From the NCBI RefSeq assembly GCF_014645695.1, contig NZ_BMMF01000005.1:49797-113796 (forward strand): a DNA stretch of 64,000 nucleotides, written 5' to 3'. This document shows positions 63,513 through 64,000 of the stretch, piece after piece. The stretch is from Salinarimonas ramus (lineage in GTDB: Bacteria > Pseudomonadota > Alphaproteobacteria > Rhizobiales > Beijerinckiaceae). The translations under genes were made by a program, and so were the position numbers. Positions within the stretch are counted from its first letter, which is position 1, and the number at the start of each line of letters is the position of its first letter. The notes under the pieces are model-generated. The model did no database searches and had not been told where the DNA came from. It was given only the letters and a program-made list of their open reading frames with translations.

Positions 63513-64000
63513 CGCCGTCCTCTACCACGCGCGCTCCGGCAACAGCCTGCGCGCCGCCATCGCGGTGGAGCTCGCGGGCATCTCCGTCACCCGGCGGCAG
63601 ATCGATCTCGCAGCGGGCGAGCACAAGCGGCCGGACTACCTCGCCGTCAATCCCGCGGGGACCGTGCCCGCCTTCGTCGAGGGTCCGCCCGACGCACCGC
63701 TCGTGCTCACCCAGTCCGGCGCGATCCTGGAGCACCTCGTCGATCGCTCCCGCCCCGACCTGTGGCCGCAGGACGCATCGGCGCGGGCGGCGTGCCGCGC
63801 GAGCGTGCTCTGCGCCGTCAGCGACGTGGCCGTCCAGAACGCGTTGGCACGCTACCTCGCCTTCGCGCCGGAGGCGTCCCGCTTCGTCTTCGAAAGGGCG
63901 ATATCCGCGCTCCTCGCAGCGCTCGAGCCGCTGGCGCGCAACGAGTTTCTGTGCGGCCCGACCCCCAGCGTCGCCGACTACGCGCACTTTCCCGTCGTCT
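63505..64000 (+). CDS. Glutathione S-transferase-like protein (cut by window edge)
   Basis: 165 residues visible, starting MPDAVLYHARSGNSLRAAIA with the GST-type active-site Ser region (SGNS), then KRPDYLAVNPAGTVPAF and LTQSGAILEHLVDRSR (thioredoxin-like half), then a helical half with LLAALEPLARNEFLCGPTPSVADYAHFPVV. No stop before the window end. ATG 63505 overlaps the EamA stop by 8 bp, so it belongs to the operon; may detoxify or open an electrophilic intermediate. Confidence 0.8.
   Translation, partial: MPDAVLYHARSGNSLRAAIAVELAGISVTRRQIDLAAGEHKRPDYLAVNPAGTVPAFVEGPPDAPLVLTQSGAILEHLVDRSRPDLWPQDASARAACRASVLCAVSDVAVQNALARYLAFAPEASRFVFERAISALLAALEPLARNEFLCGPTPSVADYAHFPVV

Larger units (their letters stand above)
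51163..64000 (+). other. Biosynthetic gene cluster, probable N-N (hydrazine) natural product (right end not in window)
   Basis: Nine same-strand genes with stops overlapping starts at most junctions, one main promoter at 51084-51112 and a possible second at 57667. Contains Fe/2OG oxygenase, MetRS-like ligase, N-monooxygenase, propeller/TIR-like protein, two EamA transporters, DAO flavoenzyme, NRPS A-T-C, GST. N-hydroxylase + MetRS-like + DAO resembles the hydrazine-forming set known from s56-p1 and triacsin. G+C as high as the core. Confidence 0.65.

Overview
The window is high-GC chromosomal DNA from an alphaproteobacterium of the order Hyphomicrobiales (Rhizobiales). This rests on gene content and order: rplU-rpmA-GNAT-obgE-proB, pckA beside chvI-chvG-hprK-PTS IIA-ptsH, hisA-hisH-DUF2628-hisB next to hslV/hslU, ActS/ActR, an ALAS-type hemA, intracellular PhaZ and DUF2865/DUF2628 proteins. 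Genus cannot be fixed from the sequence alone. Most of the window is compact core genome with many 1-8 bp start/stop overlaps.

Layout. 1-7.1 kb (minus strand): partial proB, a VapBC-like toxin-antitoxin pair whose antitoxin looks duplicated and fused, obgE, a GNAT, rpmA, rplU, trmB and pckA. 7.2-11.2 kb: a visibly A+T-richer cassette on the plus strand, inserted between pckA and chvI, with a DAO-type flavoenzyme, a glyoxalase-like protein, an Fe(II)/2-oxoglutarate amino-acid hydroxylase of the VioC/AsnO type and a LysE-type exporter. 11.3-18 kb: DUF4345, GNAT, HugZ, then ChvI/ChvG and the nitrogen-PTS-like genes. 18-23.2 kb: histidine genes and HslVU, with a zeta-toxin-like kinase between hslV and hslU. 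23.4-49.1 kb: housekeeping genes including comF, an MsbA-type ABC exporter, actR/actS, phaZ, murJ, ruvA/ruvC, pepA, holC, tag, ygfZ, mmsB, murA and hemA (with an FNR/FixK-type box), then tRNA-Thr(GGU).

51.2 kb to the window end is the most interesting part: a tightly packed biosynthetic cluster. In order it encodes an Fe(II)/2OG amino-acid oxygenase, a free-standing methionyl-tRNA-synthetase-like enzyme, a lysine/ornithine N-monooxygenase, a protein with a predicted beta-propeller and a possible TIR-like C-terminus, an EamA exporter, a DAO-family flavoenzyme, a single NRPS module (A-T-C), a second EamA exporter and a glutathione-S-transferase-like protein cut by the window edge. N-hydroxylase + MetRS-like ligase + DAO flavoenzyme is the known toolkit for making N-N bonds (hydrazines), as in the s56-p1 and triacsin pathways. 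Here the cupin domain normally fused to the MetRS-like domain is absent, and a cupin-fold Fe/2OG oxygenase gene overlaps its start instead. The likely logic is: hydroxylate an amino acid and a lysine/ornithine side chain, join them through N-N, release a hydrazino acid with the flavoenzyme, condense it on the NRPS and export the product. This is inference; no product can be named.

All calls come from reading the sequence; no database search was run. Family names rest on recognised motifs, and start codons on ribosome-binding sites and overlaps.
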